Origin: Lonsdalea iberica
GTDB taxonomy: Bacteria > Pseudomonadota > Gammaproteobacteria > Enterobacterales > Enterobacteriaceae
Direction of reading: 5' to 3'
DNA: 64,000 nucleotides
Assembly (NCBI RefSeq): GCF_002111585.1
Contig: NZ_LUTP01000019.1
Span: 1-64,000, forward strand
Part shown: positions 18,947 through 29,055 of the stretch, piece by piece
Numbering within the stretch: the first letter of the stretch is position 1
How the letters are laid out: the number at the start of each line of letters is the position of its first letter
Made by a program: the position numbers and the translations under genes
Notes under the pieces: generated by a model
What the model was told of the DNA's origin: nothing
What the model saw: the letters and a program-made list of their open reading frames with translations, nothing else
Databases searched by the model: none

Positions 18947-21900
18947 ATGTTGGGCAATATCAGACACATTCATCATAAGACGGTGGCGGAAGTCCATACG
19001 CCGCCCGTGTCCGGAGAGGGGCGCGCGGTCTCTCAAGGGCACGCCTCCGTTGCCGGACAGAAAGCGACGAGGTCGTTGGCGCAGGAAGGAATGCGCCTGA
19101 CGGCGACCCCTCGCGTCAGCCAGCCCGAGGTGCCGTCTGCCTCGCTGGGCTCGCAGGTAGGGCGCTCTCCCAACCTCCGTGACATGAGAGACGCCATCGA
19201 CCGTGCGATGCAGGACACTGCTGGATCTTCGTCGACGGGAGAAGCCCCGGTGAAAACCGTCACCACGTTACGGGAACTGCTGCAACGCTCTCCGTCGCGT
19301 GAGGCGGCATCCAGCGTGAATTCGTCCCGAACGGCCAGCATGCATAGCGCGGTGTCTCATTTCGATGGGGGGACGAGCACGAATGCCCATCACGCCTCCG
19401 CGGCGATGGGGCTGGGACTTTCCTTGGATAAAAAAGGCAAGGTTATCTTGGGCGACGATGTGCCGGCCCCGTTGAAAACGGTGCTGTCGCAAACGCTCGG
19501 TAAACACGATCTGCCGTTTGTGGCGCATCACAAGAATTCGAACGGCACCCACCATCTGTTGATGGATAAAATAGGGCGATTGTTCAGTCTTCATCACGGC
19601 AAACACGGGCTGGTCGGTGTGCACAGTAGCGCGCCCTCACGGAAAGATAGCGAATTACTGCACAGTAAGGCATCGGCAGGATATTCATTAAATTCGTCTG
19701 ATACACGGGTGCATACCGAAGCGAAGCTCAACGGTAAATTGGTCGGTTCGCAGTCGCTGCCCAACCCTACCGGCGGGCTCCAGTCTCAACTGTCCGGAAT
19801 TTTTCTGGACGATCATGACGAGGCGCTGCGACTCCACGACGGCAAGCTGTTCAGCCTGAGCCCCGAGGGCGTCTGGCAGCCCAAAGACGACCGCAAGCAC
19901 GCGCAATTATCCCGGCAAGCCGACGGCAACCTGTATGCGGTGAAGGAAAGCCGCTCGTTGAGCAACCTGTCGACCGGCATGGAGTCGGCCGCATTCACAG
20001 ATAAAATCACTTCGTTCTCCTCTAACCTTGACGGGCAGACAGTGGTGTTGACGACGCCGGACCACGGTGCGGGCCTGCTTTATTTGTTGCCGACGCTGAA
20101 TGCGCCCAAGAGCGAGCACCGAGCGCTGCAATTGGCTTTGAACGGCACGAGCGCGTTGGCGCGCGGCAGCGAACAGGTGGATGCCAAAGCCGTAGGACTC
20201 GATCGGCAAAAGCTGTTGGTAGCCGATCGTGAGGGGCAGGTTTTTGTCGGGACGTTACCACAGGATGACGGTCATCGAGTCGAACTGACCCCCTTGCACA
20301 GTCCAGACCTGGAAGGGGCGTTGGGGAAAAGTCATCACACGGAGGGCTTTGTCAGCAACGGCGAAGGCCGTCTGCATGCGGTGATCAAGGACGCGCTGGG
20401 GCATAAACATCTGGCCGCGCCAGCGGCGGAAGGCGGCGGTTTCAAGCCGGGCTGGAACCTAAGCGATTCATTAGTGGTAGACCACAAAATGGGACTGCTG
20501 CACGTCGCTCCGCCGCCGTCGTCCGTCATGAATATGGGCCGCTTCGGCATGATGGCGCTGCATGAAGGCAAAGTACATTACGTGGACAGCGTGACCCGCA
20601 GTTGGACGCCGACGACGATTTCCGGCAATCAGCTTAAGCGCGGTTTGGATAACCAACCCTATCTCCTGCATGACGGTCAACTCAAAGCGCTGTCGATAAA
20701 TCAGAAAGCGGACAGTGTCGTGCATGGTGACAGCAACATTTTCGCCCTGAGCCACGCGCGTAACGCGCCAAAATCCGGCGATGCGTTGCCGGGTCTGGGA
20801 AAAGACAGTGGCGCTGTCGCGGTTGCCGTGCTGAATGCCAATCGGTTCATCTCCGCTAATAAAGAGGGGGAAATCCAGTTGCATCAGGTCCGTCCCGGCA
20901 CCCATCGTGAGTCGGTTCCCGCCATGGGGCTGCCGAAGGACGGGCTAACGGGCGAGATCCACGATCTGGCGCTGGATCGCGATAGCAACCTGTTCGCGCT
21001 TAACAAAGAGGGCGCCTTATTCACCTTGCCGCGCGAAGCCTGGCAAAACGACCGCGCGGAGTCCGGTGAAACGCGATGGCAACCGGTGGGAACGCCGCAG
21101 GGCGGCAAGGTTGACCGGCTGGATACCACGCCTGAGCATGACCTGCTGGCGCATCAAGGCGATCGTCATCTGCGTCTGAACCAAAGCGGCTGGACGGAGC
21201 ATCGGCCAAACACCGACATCACCGCGCCTCAGCCCCGAGAGGCGGAGGCGGTTTACCAGCGCTTAGGCGGCGCGACCAAAGCCGTATCTATCCCTGGAAC
21301 GGGATTAACGGCGAAGCTGGATACGCAGGTACTGGGGCAAATGGCGCAGGAAAACAAAAAGACCAGCAGCGGTTTTGTTGATCGCATGCGTGCGAATGTC
21401 ATCAAGCTGCCGGCTGAGCTCGGCAAAAGCGTGGGCGATGGCATTCAGCATCACTTTAAAGGTCGTGCCGGGTTACATCCTCTCTATTCGGCTCATGCCT
21501 CGGTCTTTAAACGGCTAGAGGTGCTCAATACGCAACGTCAGCCAAGTCCGCAGGCAAACGGCCCCGACCTGAAAACCAAGTTGAGCCAGTTGAATCTGGG
21601 AGAGGCCGGCAAGCCGCTGATGGCGGCGCTGCATCAGTTCCATCAGGATCTGGAACGCAGCTCGGGTAACGCGGCGCTGTTGCTGGGTCAACATCAGGGG
21701 CTGATTAACGCCAAAGGCGAGATCAATCACCAGTTCACCCCGTCGGCGCTGAAGTCCGCCATTCAAGGCATGAATTCGCATCGTTCCGGGAAAAGTCTCA
21801 GCGACGCGTTAATGACGGCCACCCTGGCGCATCCCTCTTCGGCGGACAGCAAGGCGAGCGCGCTGTTGAAGCAGTTCGTCATGAAAAAGGTGGATATGAG

Positions 21901-23978
21901 CTACCAGAGCGACACGGTGGTTCAGGGGGCTCACCGCGACGTACATGATGAGATGGCGCTGACAAAGTCGCGGCTGGCTTTGGACACGCTGACTCTCGGC
22001 GATCTGCACGGCATCGTGGATAAGCTGGCGGGATTCTCCGGCGCATCGCCGACGAAAGCGGCGCTCAAGCCGATGGAGGCGGCGTTGACGCTGCTGCGAG
22101 ATCATCAGTATGGCAATCACAACGTTAAGCGCGCCACGGACATGGGATTCAGCAGTTTTTCAGCGTTGGAGGCGGATTATGACGCGGTGAAAACCTTCAT
22201 CCGCGCCTTCAGAGATGAACGCCATGCCGTCAGCGTGACCTCGCGCACGTCGCTGCAGGCGGAGGATCAGGGGCAGCTGCCCCAAAATGAAAGACACCGT
22301 GCTGTCGCTGAATGCCGGCGAAAGTATCAGCTTCAATCGAAACTATAACGCGGGCCTGAGCTCGGTCTATGTCATGCCGACGCAACTGGCCAAGATGACC
22401 ATCAACCACATCCCGTCGCCGCTGATCGCCAGCGGCGGCATAACGGGCGAGCGGGGCTACAGCTTGAGCTTCAGCCGGGGTGACAACGGCATTGATGTCA
22501 GCTTTGGCCGTACCGGCGGCCTCAGCGCCAAGGCCGGTGTGATCGTCGGTCATGAACCCAAGGCGACGAAAGAAAATCTCATTCTGGATGATGACCACAC
22601 GCTGACGTTCGATCTGAGGATGGGCGTCAGCGGCGCTGCCACCATTGGAGCGACCCGCCAAAACGGTCTCAGTTTCACGCTAAGCGAAAAAGAACTGCCG
22701 TCATTTATTGATGCGCTGACGCAGGGGGAGATCAATCCGCTGGATCTCATGAAAAAGGGCACGGAACATCAGGTTAAGCAGGGGCTTTCTGTGAGTTTCG
22801 ATGTGGACGGCGCTTTCACGCTCGACGGACGCGCCGCGGTCAACATGACGGACAACGACAACACCACCTTTTCCACCACGACGCGAGCTTCACTGGGCGT
22901 CAGCGGCGGCGTCAACGTGTTGTCCGCCAGTCACGAACACAGCACGGTCCGGGGCGAACTGAATGAGAAAAACACCACCAGCAACAATCGAGTGCGATTC
23001 TTTAACCAAGCGTCCGTAGGCGCGAATGCCGCGCTCTGGGCAGGGATGGCGATGACGCAACCCGGCAAGGGGACGCTGCCGGCGGGATTCGGCACTGGCG
23101 CTTCGGCCACGCTGTCTGTCGATACCAAAACCAGCCACAGCATCTCTCTCAATGTCAAGGTGGCGGAGCCGCTACAGAAAAGCGATATCGAAGAACTGAC
23201 CGCTTCGCTTGAGAAACACTTTGGCGATGTGGAAACCCAGCAGCTGCTAGGCGGCGTGAACACGCTGGATGATATCGACGAACAGCTGGCCATCATGAAT
23301 CGGCACTTCGACGCTAAAACGCCGCAGAACGATGGGCAATACAGCGCAATGCAATCGCTCGGCAAAGCGGTTCGGCAGCAGTCAGCGGCGAAACATCAGG
23401 CGGTGACGCTATCGAGCGTCAGCCACTGCGCCAGCTACGGCAACTTGTCGAAGTTGGACAGTAATGGCGTGCTGCATGCGCTGCGCAAGCTGGTGAACGA
23501 TAACTTGCCACCCACTAATGCCGAACGCATCCATGCTTTCATGAATGCCGACCCGGCGTTGAAAGCGGTCATGACCCATCTACAGTCGCTGCCCAACGCC
23601 TCCGCCAGCGTGAACCTGGAACCGAAGGACGCGGTGAAAGAGCAGGTGGAAAAAGGGATTCAGAACAACAGCCTGAGTAAACAAGCCATCGTCGACCTGT
23701 TCAAAGACAGCAACAATCTGCGTATTGGCTCGATCAGTTTTACCGAGACAGTGAAGAAGAAGGAGGGCTTCACGTTCCCGACGCCTATCGTCGGGGCGTC
23801 AAGCAGTGTGGACGTCAGTATGAGCAAGTCACTGGGAGAAATCCATTTCTCCTACGGACAGAATCAGGACACGCCGAGACATTTCAGTCTGGAAGGCGAA
23901 ATCGCACGGGCTAATCCCACCCTGGCGACAGCGCTGAACAGCCTGCATCAGGAAGGCATTACGCTGGCAAAACTTTAA
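18947..23978 (+). pseudogene. dspE: dspE (dspA/E, AvrE family effector), frameshifted
   Basis: DspE is the large AvrE-family type III effector needed for disease by Erwinia and Pectobacterium relatives. The first frame (18947-22348) covers about 1,110 authentic residues: a disordered N-terminus, then the repeated beta-propeller-like DG.LY/LF..G segments (for example LHDGKLFSLSPEGVWQP, LSRQADGNLYAVK, EAWQND). The second frame (from about 22281 to 23978) has the C-terminal part, beginning KMKDTVLSLNAGESISFNRNY, which aligns with E. amylovora KNTLLSLDSGESMSFSRSY. The switch falls at CCCCAAAA (22280-22287). Removing one base, or adding two, gives about 1,676-1,678 residues. The end NTPRHFSLEGEIARANP is the expected DspE C-terminus. 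GGGGGAC precedes the ATG. dspF follows after 33 bases. Confidence 0.9.
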
Positions 23979-24011
23979 TCCACGATGGCATATGGCTAAA
24001 GGAGCACCACA

Positions 24012-24443
24012 ATGCATTCTCAACAACAACACGTCACCCGTTTACTGCAAGCGTTTGGTCGGGCCTCGCAAACCACGCTAAAACTTGAGAATGGGATTTG
24101 CGTGCTTAATGACGAAAATGGCGAAGAAGCGGCGGTCATTGACGTTCCGACGCACAGCGAACAACTTTTACTGCACTGCCGGATAGTCGCGCTGGACGGG
24201 CTGGAGGGGTTGGACCCAACGGCGATTTATCGCCTGATGATGCAGCTCAATTTTGAGATGGCGGCAATGCGCGGTTGCTGGCTGGCGCTGGATGAATTCA
24301 ATCAGCTACGACTGTGCTTCCAGCACTCACTCAGTGCGCTGGATGAAAATCGCTTCAGCGCCATGCTTTCGGGATTCATCCAGCAGGTGAAAGAGACTCG
24401 GGACTTTATTATCTCATTGCTGAGGCAGATACAGGCGGCGTAA
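24012..24443 (+). CDS. dspF: DspF, type III chaperone of DspE
   Basis: A 143-residue acidic, soluble protein of the CesT-like class I type III chaperone kind. It has an N-terminal helix (HVTRLLQAFGRASQTTL), a central LYxxLMQLNFEMAAMRGCWLALDEFNQLRLCF strand-helix region, and a long C-terminal helix (RFSAMLSGFIQQVKETRDFIISLL). Its position 33 bases after dspE, with its own AAAGGAGC ribosome binding site, is the standard dspE-dspF arrangement. In Erwinia DspF binds the N-terminal part of DspE before secretion. The frame is intact although dspE is broken, which would leave it without its main client. Confidence 0.9.
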   Translation: MHSQQQHVTRLLQAFGRASQTTLKLENGICVLNDENGEEAAVIDVPTHSEQLLLHCRIVALDGLEGLDPTAIYRLMMQLNFEMAAMRGCWLALDEFNQLRLCFQHSLSALDENRFSAMLSGFIQQVKETRDFIISLLRQIQAA

Positions 24444-24528
24444 CCGCGCGCGGCCGTCATGGTTTGATGTGGGAACGCGACGGTGGCGTGACGCCGCGTA
24501 TTACGCCGTAGCTCACGCTACAGCGCCG

Positions 24529-25238
24529 TTATACCGCTTCGACGTCGATGTGAATGGCGTCATAGCGCCAGTATTCGTGGTCGCAATCGATGATCCGATC
24601 TGACTGGTCCCGGTTGATACGGGTGATAAATAGCGCGGGGCTGCCTGATGCAACGTTGAGTGCAGAAGCGGCCAGAGGTGGAACCGGCGTCGGCAACATC
24701 GTGAAACGCACCCGGCCATAGCTGACGCCATAGCGCGTTTCATAGATATCGGTCAGCGATTGCGTCAGGTCGGACGCCAGAATGTTCGGGAAAAAGGCGG
24801 GATTCAGGTAGTGCTCCACATACAGCACCGCGCGCGCGTCAATGCGACGCAGGCGGCGGATCTGGTAAACCTTCGCGCCGGCCGGCAGCGTCAGTTGCTG
24901 ACTGATTTCGTCGCTAGCGGTGATCTCGCGAGCTTCCAGCACCTCTGTGGCGGCTCGGCGCCCCTGATGTTCGACCATGGCGTGAAAATGGCTGCGCTGC
25001 AAGGGGTTATAGACGATCCTCGGTGGCGAAATAAACCATCCTCGGCGCGGCTCCCGGTAAATCACTCCCTGAGACTCCAACTGCAGCAGCGCTTCCCGCA
25101 GGGTAATTCGGGTGGTGGAAAACTGTTCGCTCAACGTTCTTTCCGAGGCAAACGCGCCTCGTTTCGCCATGTTCCTTCATCAATTTGCGTCCGTAACGTC
25201 CGGCAGATCAGCGCCACGGTTGTCGAGGGGGGTTGCAT
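24529..25238 (-). pseudogene. GntR/UTRA (HutC-type) regulator resembling PhnR, frameshifted near N-terminus
   Basis: The intact part (24529 to about 25145) has the rest of a GntR winged helix (SERTLSEQFSTTRITLREALLQLESQGVI, in parts) and a UTRA ligand domain ending DCDHEYWRYDAIHIDVEAV, close to Salmonella PhnR (regulator of 2-aminoethylphosphonate genes). The missing first 30 residues are present in another frame from an ATG at 25238, with ICRTLRTQIDEGTWRNEARLP, a typical GntR first helix. One base is missing at CCTCGG near 25146 (CCTTCGG would give LPSERTL). With it the gene has 236 codons, like PhnR. The short ATG at 25170 would delete the first helix. It is divergent from the ABC-hydrolase operon, which carries a fitting operator, so regulation of that operon is inferred. 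Confidence 0.82.
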
Positions 25239-25461
25239 GAGTTCATCAGCCTATTTTGGGGCACGCCGTGCACCACGGTGGGTGCAGCGCCATTTTTGGT
25301 CAGATCGCTATATTGCCACGCAGCCGCCAAAACGTCTCGCTCGTGCCGCGACGGGGAGGCGGGCGTATCGAAGGTTAATTTCCTGACCGTACACCCCGCA
25401 GGCGAGAGGGAGCGACTGACATACAAATTTCATCTTGAGGGCGTAGATTGGCGTGGATTTT

Positions 25462-25477
25462 GCTGGACTAGACCAGC
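25462..25477. promoter_or_regulatory. Putative GntR/HutC-type operator
   Basis: A perfect-armed palindrome GCTGGACTAGACCAGC lies 30 bases upstream of the first gene of the ABC-hydrolase operon. Its core TGGACTAGACCA differs in one base from the TGGTCTAGACCA / TGGTATAGACCA sites of DasR, NagR and PhnF, all of the same HutC subfamily as the divergent regulator. It is the likely site of repression of the operon. Confidence 0.72.
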
Positions 25478-25506
25478 GCTTATTCCTATCACCAGGAGCA
25501 CTTACG

Positions 25507-26568
25507 ATGAAAATTAAGGTTGCATCCCTCTTCACGACAGCCGTCGCGCTGTCGCTTTCATCCGCTCACGCGGCTGAAGTTTCCGTCGCCGGGCTAGAGC
25601 AAGCGGCGCGAGCAGAAGGACAGGTCAATAGCGTGGGTATGCCGGACAACTGGGCCAACTGGAAAGATACCTGGAAGGATCTGAATGAAAAGTATGGCCT
25701 GCGCCATACGGACACCGACATGAGTTCGGCGCAGGAGATCGCCAAGTTCGCCGCTGAAAAACAGAATGCTAGCGCGGATATCGGTGATGTCGGCGCGTCG
25801 TTTGGCCCCATTGCAATGCAAAAAGGCGTCACCCAGCCCTATAAGCCGACCACCTGGTCGCAGGTTCCCGACTGGGCCAAAGATAAAGACGGGCACTGGG
25901 CGTTGGCGTATACCGGCACTATCGCCTTCATCGTCAACAAGCAGCTGGTCAAAGACGTGCCTCACAGCTGGGCCGACCTGAAAAAAGGAAGTTACACTGT
26001 CACTATCGGAGACGTTAGCTCGGCGGCTCAGGCCACCAACGGTATCCTGGCGGCGGCCTATGCCATGGGCGGCGATGAGCACAACCTCAAACCGGGGCTG
26101 GATTTGTTCGCCGACCTGGCTAAGGCCGGTCGACTCGGGCTGACTAATCCGGTCATTGCCAATATTGAGAAAGGCGAAGTGCAGGTGGGGGTGGTTTGGG
26201 ACTTCAACGGCCTTAACTACCGCGATCAAATCGATAAAGACCGCTTTGTCGTGCTGATCCCGTCGGACGGATCGGTGACGTCTGGCTATACCACAATAAT
26301 CAACAAATATGCCCAGCATCCTAACGCCGCCAAGTTGGCGCGCGAATACATCTTCTCAGACGCCGGTCAGATCAATCTGGCGCGGGGCTACGCCCGCCCG
26401 ATCCGCGCGGAGCATTTGTCGCTGCCGGATGAGGTGAAAAGCAAGCTGCTGCCGGCGGAACAATATCACTCAGCCCGTCCGATAGCCGATCCGGCCGCCT
26501 GGGAGAAAAGCGCGCGTCTGCTGCCGCGGCAGTGGCAGGAATCCGTCATGATCAACATGCAGCAGTAA
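25507..26568 (+). CDS. ABC transporter periplasmic substrate-binding protein
   Basis: A 353-residue secreted binding protein (extracellular solute-binding, AfuA/PhnS-like type). The signal peptide is KIKVASLFTTAVALSLSSAHA with a cleavage site after AHA. The mature part contains NSVGMPDNWANWKDTW, the ligand-lobe segments GDVGASFGPIAMQKG and YTGTIAFIVNKQLVKDVPHSWADL, and a hinge region followed by GVVWDFNGLNYRDQ. I chose the ATG at 25507, preceded by AGGAG, because it starts a clean signal peptide; the frame is open 18 codons further up. It is the first gene of the operon. The substrate cannot be told from sequence; a phosphoester or phosphonate is inferred from the neighbours. Confidence 0.9.
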   Translation: MKIKVASLFTTAVALSLSSAHAAEVSVAGLEQAARAEGQVNSVGMPDNWANWKDTWKDLNEKYGLRHTDTDMSSAQEIAKFAAEKQNASADIGDVGASFGPIAMQKGVTQPYKPTTWSQVPDWAKDKDGHWALAYTGTIAFIVNKQLVKDVPHSWADLKKGSYTVTIGDVSSAAQATNGILAAAYAMGGDEHNLKPGLDLFADLAKAGRLGLTNPVIANIEKGEVQVGVVWDFNGLNYRDQIDKDRFVVLIPSDGSVTSGYTTIINKYAQHPNAAKLAREYIFSDAGQINLARGYARPIRAEHLSLPDEVKSKLLPAEQYHSARPIADPAAWEKSARLLPRQWQESVMINMQQ

Positions 26569-26590
26569 CCGGTCTGGGAGCGAACGACGT

Positions 26591-27409
26591 ATGAAATGTA
26601 TTCTGGTCGTGTTGGACGGTCTCAATTATCAGGTTGCCCGCGATGCCATGGGATATCTGCAGGCGCAGTGTGATGCGGGACGAGGCCGGCGCTATGCGTT
26701 GACCTGCGAACTGCCCTCTCTCTCACGACCGCTGTACGAGTGCATCCTGACCGGCGTCACGCCCGTCGAAAGCGGTATCATCCACAATGAGATTCAACGA
26801 CTGTCGAATCAAATGAGCATTTTCCATTATGCCCGCAAAGCGGGGCTGGCCACCGCGGCGGCGGCTTACCATTGGGTGAGCGAGCTGTATAACCGAACGC
26901 CCTTTGACCCGCCGCGCGATCGGCATACCGCGGATACGCATCTGCCCATCCAGCACGGTCATTTTTACTATGAGGACGACTACCCGGATTCGCATCTGTT
27001 TATTGACGCCGAGAGCTTACGTCGAACATATCAGCCGGATTTTCTATTGGTGCATTCAATGAACATTGATGATGCGGGGCATCAATACGGCCTATCGTCG
27101 CCGCAGTACCGGAATCAGGCCCGAAGGGTGGACGGCTACCTCTCGCTGCGTTTGGCTGACTGGTTGTCGGCGGGGTATCAGGTGGTAGTGACGGCGGACC
27201 ACGGTATGAACGACGACCGTAGTCACGGCGGCGTGCTGCCGGAGGAAAGAGCGGTGCCGTTATTTGTTTTCGGCGATGCGTTTTCTCTTGTCGATGCCTC
27301 GCCGCGTCAGACGGAACTGTGCGGAACGATCTGCGATGTCCTGGGGGTTCCGCATAATAAATCACGCTGTTCGGTACTGCTTACCGACGGCGTAGGAGCG
27401 AGCCGATGA
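26591..27409 (+). CDS. Alkaline-phosphatase-superfamily hydrolase (nucleotide pyrophosphatase/phosphodiesterase type)
   Basis: A 272-residue metal-dependent hydrolase. The pattern of the two-zinc site is complete: Asp9 in VVLDGLN, a probable nucleophile Ser45 in ELPSLSRPLY (Thr or Ser in relatives), Asp160 and His164 in NIDDAGHQYG, Asp203-His204 in TADHGMND, and His212 in RSHGG. There is no signal peptide, so it should act in the cytoplasm on an imported substrate. It sits inside an ABC transporter operon: 22 bases after the binding protein, overlapping the first permease by 4 bases (ATGA). Whether it cleaves a phosphodiester, phosphomonoester or C-P bond (as phosphonoacetate hydrolase, a relative, does) is open. 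Confidence 0.88.
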   Translation: MKCILVVLDGLNYQVARDAMGYLQAQCDAGRGRRYALTCELPSLSRPLYECILTGVTPVESGIIHNEIQRLSNQMSIFHYARKAGLATAAAAYHWVSELYNRTPFDPPRDRHTADTHLPIQHGHFYYEDDYPDSHLFIDAESLRRTYQPDFLLVHSMNIDDAGHQYGLSSPQYRNQARRVDGYLSLRLADWLSAGYQVVVTADHGMNDDRSHGGVLPEERAVPLFVFGDAFSLVDASPRQTELCGTICDVLGVPHNKSRCSVLLTDGVGASR

Positions 27410-28248
27410 AGAAAAAAGGGTTGGCGATGCTTTGCCTGCTGCCGTTCGCCGTTTGCTTTATCGCTTTTCAACTGGTGCCGCTAGGGTGGATCGCGGTCAA
27501 CAGCTTCTACAGTGAAATTAACGCCCGCTGGGGTTGGGATAACTACCGGGACATTCTGACGTCGCCGTTCTATCTTCAGGCGATACGGTTTTCTCTGGAT
27601 ATCTCGTTCTACTCCAGCTTCTACGGTTTGTTGATCGCGCTCCTCGGCAGTTACTCGTTGAGTCAGCTTAGGGAGGGGCGACTGCATCGCTGCGTCATGG
27701 CGTTCACCAATATGACCAGCAATTTCGCCGGTGTGCCGCTGGCGTTCGCTTTCGTCATCCTGCTTGGGTTGAATGGCTGCCTGACGCTATTGCTGAGGCA
27801 ACTGGGTTTCATGGAGACGTTCAATCTCTATTCCCGCTCCGGGCTCGTTATCCTTTACACCTATTTTCAGATCCCGCTTGGCGTCCTTCTGTTGTATCCC
27901 GCGTTCGACGGCCTGAAGGCGGAGTGGCGCGAGTCTGCGGCGCTGCTTGGCGCGGGGCGTTGTCGCTATTGGCGGTATATCGGTCTGCCCATCTTGATGC
28001 CGGCGCTGTTGGGCACTTTCGTGATCCTGATGGCGAATGCGCTGGGCGCGTATGCCACGGTGTATGCGCTGACCAACGGCAACTTCAACATCGTCCCCGT
28101 GCGGATCGCGGCGCTGGTCGCCGGGGATATCTCGCTGGATCCTAATCTCGGCAGTGCGCTGTCCATGCTGCTGGTGGTGTTGATGACGCTGATTACGGCG
28201 CTTCATCAGTGGCTGGTGCGTCACAGCTACCTGAATGCGAAACGTTAA
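27406..28248 (+). CDS. ABC transporter permease 1
   Basis: A 280-residue inner-membrane permease of the BPD_transp_1 type, with six predicted membrane segments: the first at residues 8-30, then clusters near 65-85, 98-130, 145-170, 195-215 and 245-265. The cytoplasmic EAA loop that contacts the ATPase reads EWRESAALLGAGRCRYWRYIGLPIL. It starts with an ATG that overlaps the hydrolase stop (ATGA), so the operon is tightly coupled. It pairs with the next permease to form the channel. Confidence 0.92.
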   Translation: MKKKGLAMLCLLPFAVCFIAFQLVPLGWIAVNSFYSEINARWGWDNYRDILTSPFYLQAIRFSLDISFYSSFYGLLIALLGSYSLSQLREGRLHRCVMAFTNMTSNFAGVPLAFAFVILLGLNGCLTLLLRQLGFMETFNLYSRSGLVILYTYFQIPLGVLLLYPAFDGLKAEWRESAALLGAGRCRYWRYIGLPILMPALLGTFVILMANALGAYATVYALTNGNFNIVPVRIAALVAGDISLDPNLGSALSMLLVVLMTLITALHQWLVRHSYLNAKR

Positions 28249-28267
28249 CTCATCACGGAGAATCGCT

Positions 28268-29053
28268 ATGTCTTTCTCTGAACACGTCTACCACCGTTTC
28301 ATGGTGGGGACGCTGTTGTTCGTGTTGGTGCTGCCGCTGGCGGCAACGCTGGTCTATGCCTTCGCCACCCAGTGGGCCGCCACCGTATTGCCAGAAGGTT
28401 TCACGCTGAAGTGGATGAAAAGTCTATGGCTCGATCCGCGCTTTCTGACGGCGTTGTGGCACTCCTTATTAATCTGCTGTGTTTCGCTGCTGCTGTCGCT
28501 GATATTGATTCTGCCGGCGATGTTCGTCATCGCCTATCAGTTTCCCCGTCTGGACGCGGTGATGAATATCCTGATTTTGCTCCCCTTTGCGGTGCCGCCC
28601 ATTGTTTCTTCCGTGGGGCTGCTGCAGTTGTACTCTTCGGAACCGCTGATGCTGACCGGCACGCCGTGGATCCTTATCGGCTGCTATTTCACCATCGCGC
28701 TGCCGTTTATCTATCGGACAATCACCAACAATTTGCAGGCGATTAATCTGCGCGAGCTGATCGATGCCGCCCACCTGTTGGGCGCCAGTACCTGGCAGGC
28801 GGCATGGCGAGTGGTGCTGCCTAATTTGCGTAAGGGCGCTTTTATTGCCGTCCTGCTCTCTTTTTCCTTTTTAATCGGTGAGTTCGTCTTCGCCAATCTT
28901 CTGGTGGGAAGCCGCTATGAAACCTTGCAGGTCTACCTGTTCAACATGCGTAACGGCAGCGGACACTTCACCAGCGCGCTGGTGATCTCCTATTTCTTCG
29001 TCGTGCTGGTTGTGACGTGGCTGGCGAATTTGTTAAATAAAGATAAGGGGTAA
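28268..29053 (+). CDS. ABC transporter permease 2
   Basis: A 261-residue BPD_transp_1 permease with about six membrane segments. The EAA loop reads ELIDAAHLLGASTWQAAWRVVLPNL near residues 170-195. The ATG at 28268 follows GGAG and gives the SFSEHVYHRFM start; an open frame reaches up to 28235 but has no better site. The ATPase gene begins 2 bases after its stop codon. Confidence 0.92.
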   Translation: MSFSEHVYHRFMVGTLLFVLVLPLAATLVYAFATQWAATVLPEGFTLKWMKSLWLDPRFLTALWHSLLICCVSLLLSLILILPAMFVIAYQFPRLDAVMNILILLPFAVPPIVSSVGLLQLYSSEPLMLTGTPWILIGCYFTIALPFIYRTITNNLQAINLRELIDAAHLLGASTWQAAWRVVLPNLRKGAFIAVLLSFSFLIGEFVFANLLVGSRYETLQVYLFNMRNGSGHFTSALVISYFFVVLVVTWLANLLNKDKG

Positions 29054-29055
29054 AC

